Positions 12,390 through 14,035 of a DNA stretch of 14,035 nt are shown here, one piece after another (the stretch's first letter is position 1; each line of letters opens with the position of its first letter). Below the pieces are notes generated by a model. The model saw nothing but the letters and a program-made list of their open reading frames with translations, had not been told where the DNA came from and ran no database searches. Source of the DNA: JBMNQH01 sp050944035 (GTDB lineage Bacteria > Bacillota > Clostridia > Oscillospirales > Oscillospiraceae); contig JBMNQH010000029.1 of assembly GCA_050944035.1 (NCBI GenBank), positions 1-14,035 of the forward strand. The letters run 5' to 3'. The position numbers and the translations under genes are program-made.

Positions 12390-13781
12390 ATGGCAGCATT
12401 AGTATGTGATATTTGCGGCGGCAAGCTTATTATGGGCGCCGGTGGAATAGCAACCTGCGAAAGTTGCGGTATGGAACATAGCGCAGACCGCATGAAAGAA
12501 AAAGTTCAGGAAATCAAGGGAACAGTGCGCGTTGATAATTCTCATATGATTGAGAATTATCTCGAAATGGCAAGAACTGCAAAAGAGGCTGGAAATAACG
12601 CGGAAGCCGAATCTTATTGCAATAAAGTAATCGAAATCGAGCCCACGAATTACAAGGCGTGGATGTTAAAAGGTGAAGCTGCAGCTTGGCAGTCTTCACT
12701 TCAGAATTCACGAGTTGATGAAGGCGTCACGGCATTTGTAAAGGGTATCAATAATGCTCCCGAAGAGGAAAAAGAGGAGCTGATTGAAGACGCAAAAGAA
12801 CAGATTAAAAATCTTTCGTTGGCTATGATTTCCCTGCGCGCTGATAGATTTGCAAAATGGCCTGATGAAGAGGAATCTGCCGGCTTTATTTCTGATTTGA
12901 CGTCAATATTAAGTACGGTAGTAACATTTTTGAATCAAACAGGAGCCCTCATTCCATTGGCAGAAATAATGGCTCCTATTGCAGCACAAATTAACCAATC
13001 AGTTGTTAAGGCATGGCAGAATGTAATCTGGCCGGATTATAACGGAGATCCAAACGATTCTGATGATAGAGCCGGAAAATATGAATGGCAAACCTTTATT
13101 AAGCGTGTTGGCTACTGTACAACCCTCGTAGAAAAAGCAATCGATCTGTGCGATGAAGATGACGAAGATGATATTCAAAGATATGAGAATCTTATCTTCA
13201 TGCATAAAGCGGCAATTGATTCGTGTTCTTGGGACTACAATTTTACCGACTGGGGCAAGAGCTGGCATAAAGAGTGGAGTTTAACTGACGAAGCGAAAAG
13301 GAAGAGACGTACATTGATAAGCCAGTATGAAGCAAAAGTTAGAGAGATTAAAGCCTCTATAGCAGCAAAGCAGGCAGCTGAAAAAGCAGAGAAAGAACGA
13401 ATTGCTCGCGAAGAGGCACAAAAGAGATTTGATGCTTATTGGGCTGAACACGCTGAAGAGAAAGCATCTCTCGAAACTGAACAAAAAGACCTCAATTCCA
13501 AGATTGCTGCGTTTAACAAAGAAATTGAGGCAATTCCAGGGAAGGCAGAAATAGACAATGTTGATGAACGTATCAAAAAACTAACAGAAGAAAAATCTGC
13601 GCTCGGATTATTCAAAGGTAAAGAGAAAAAGGCGCTTCAAGAACAAATTGATCAAGCAAATACCGAGAAAAAAGGTATTCAGGATCGTATGGATGCTGCC
13701 AAGAAAGAAATTGAGGCTAAAATTTCTCCGCTCCAGAATAGAGTAAATACAATTTCCAACGAATTAACAAAAGCAAGATGA
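12390..13781 (+). CDS. Zinc-ribbon, TPR and coiled-coil protein
   Basis: This is a 463-aa soluble protein. The N-terminus is a short zinc ribbon, CDIC..CESC (Cys6, Cys9, Cys23, Cys26). A TPR-like repeat (about 53-95: YLEMARTAKEAGNNAEAESY, KVIEIEPTNYKAW) follows, then a helical middle region (about 115-305) with a Trp-rich stretch near 280 (DYNFTDWGKSWHKEWSL). A long charged coiled coil (about 310-463) contains LGLFKGKEKKALQEQI, a motif I recall from other Firmicute zinc-ribbon proteins of unknown function. The ATG at 12390 has AGAGGA upstream and lies 11 nt after the membrane-protein gene. It shares the zinc-ribbon theme with the SPFH protein, so the two may interact through ribbons or coiled coils. 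Function unknown; scaffold or adaptor is the best guess. Confidence 0.7.
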   Translation: MAALVCDICGGKLIMGAGGIATCESCGMEHSADRMKEKVQEIKGTVRVDNSHMIENYLEMARTAKEAGNNAEAESYCNKVIEIEPTNYKAWMLKGEAAAWQSSLQNSRVDEGVTAFVKGINNAPEEEKEELIEDAKEQIKNLSLAMISLRADRFAKWPDEEESAGFISDLTSILSTVVTFLNQTGALIPLAEIMAPIAAQINQSVVKAWQNVIWPDYNGDPNDSDDRAGKYEWQTFIKRVGYCTTLVEKAIDLCDEDDEDDIQRYENLIFMHKAAIDSCSWDYNFTDWGKSWHKEWSLTDEAKRKRRTLISQYEAKVREIKASIAAKQAAEKAEKERIAREEAQKRFDAYWAEHAEEKASLETEQKDLNSKIAAFNKEIEAIPGKAEIDNVDERIKKLTEEKSALGLFKGKEKKALQEQIDQANTEKKGIQDRMDAAKKEIEAKISPLQNRVNTISNELTKAR

Positions 13782-13787
13782 TTATAA

Positions 13788-13819
13788 TTACACGCTGGGA
13801 TATTCATTCCAGCGTGTAA
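13788..13819 (+). other. Strong hairpin between third and fourth cassette genes
   Basis: A perfect 11-bp stem (TTACACGCTGG / CCAGCGTGTAA) with a 10-nt loop lies 7 nt after the stop codon. No U-tract follows on the plus strand, so it may be an mRNA-stabilising 3' structure or a partial terminator that lowers expression of the next gene. Confidence 0.6.
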
Positions 13820-13853
13820 ACATATAGTGGATTATTTAGTTGCAGGTGAACAT

Positions 13854-14035
13854 ATGGCAAAAGATAGTGGATATGAAATATCTCCGATGAATCCCGGATG
13901 GATAAAAAGACGTGTACCGGATGAATATGCTGATGACAGCTTAAGAGATTTGATTATGTTTTTCGTCATCAATACTCCTTGTAAGGATTTGAGCAGTAGT
14001 AGTATAGATTTGTGCGATTATGGCTGGGGCAAAGA
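13854..14035 (+). CDS. Unrecognised gene, 5' part only
   Basis: An open frame runs from ATG 13854 to the window edge, 60 complete codons, preceded by AGGTGA at suitable spacing. The protein begins MAKDSGYEISPMNPGWIKRR and continues VPDEYADDSLRDLIMFFVIN and CKDLSSSSIDLCDYGWGK. It is hydrophilic with no signal peptide, and I do not recognise it. It lies in the same direction as the SPFH cassette but after a strong hairpin, so it may be a fourth cassette member or a separate unit. Confidence 0.5.
   Translation, partial: MAKDSGYEISPMNPGWIKRRVPDEYADDSLRDLIMFFVINTPCKDLSSSSIDLCDYGWGK

Noticed and set aside
13788..13819. Standard intrinsic terminator after the zinc-ribbon/TPR gene
   Set aside because: The stem is strong but there is no T-tract on the plus strand, so I list it as a hairpin of uncertain role.
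1..14035. CRISPR array, tRNA or rRNA genes
   Set aside because: No regularly spaced repeat array and no tRNA- or rRNA-like sequence was recognised on either strand.

Overview
The window looks like a low-to-mid-GC Firmicute of class Clostridia (gut Oscillospiraceae/Lachnospiraceae type). The evidence is strong AGGAGG ribosome-binding sites, the Tn4451/Tn5397-type recombinase and TnpW-like families, and the cysteine-rich 'VLP' mobile-element protein. The species cannot be named from the sequence. Most of the window is accessory DNA.

Region 1 (about 174-6600, minus strand) is the transfer and maintenance module of an integrative mobilizable or conjugative element. In transcription order it runs: Cys-rich VLP protein, ParM-like actin ATPase, ribbon-helix-helix ParR-like adaptor, a 276-base palindrome-rich non-coding region (candidate oriT plus centromere), MobC-like accessory protein, MOBP relaxase, ParB-like protein, TnpW-like protein and a large serine recombinase. 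Genes overlap or sit a few bases apart, so this is probably one long operon. A terminator hairpin lies in its leader and another before the recombinase. The proposed logic is excision and integration by the serine recombinase, mobilisation by the relaxosome, and stabilisation of the circular form by ParM/ParR.

Region 2 (6823-9127, plus strand) is divergent from region 1. It holds a zinc-finger protein resembling DUF6076 and a sigma-70-like protein. The divergent intergenic region carries direct repeats and a palindrome that look like operators.

Region 3 (9189-10507) holds a tyrosine recombinase whose catalytic residues are all present but whose reading frame is broken by one in-frame TGA. 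It is followed at once by a pair of identical 22-bp inverted repeats at 10223-10244 and 10486-10507. Each repeat has the shape of a Xer/dif-type core site. Between them lie a hairpin terminator and a near-consensus promoter (10412-10440) aimed at the next operon. I read this as an invertible promoter, that is, a phase-variation switch, shown in its ON orientation.

Region 4 (10529-end, plus strand) is the operon controlled by that promoter: an SPFH-domain protein with two C-terminal zinc ribbons (YdjI-like), a four-TM protein with a coiled-coil tail, a zinc-ribbon/TPR/coiled-coil protein, and the start of an unrecognised fourth gene. It looks more AT-rich than region 1. It resembles a membrane-associated stress or defence cassette. 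Combined with the invertible promoter, it is the best candidate for an undescribed system in this window.
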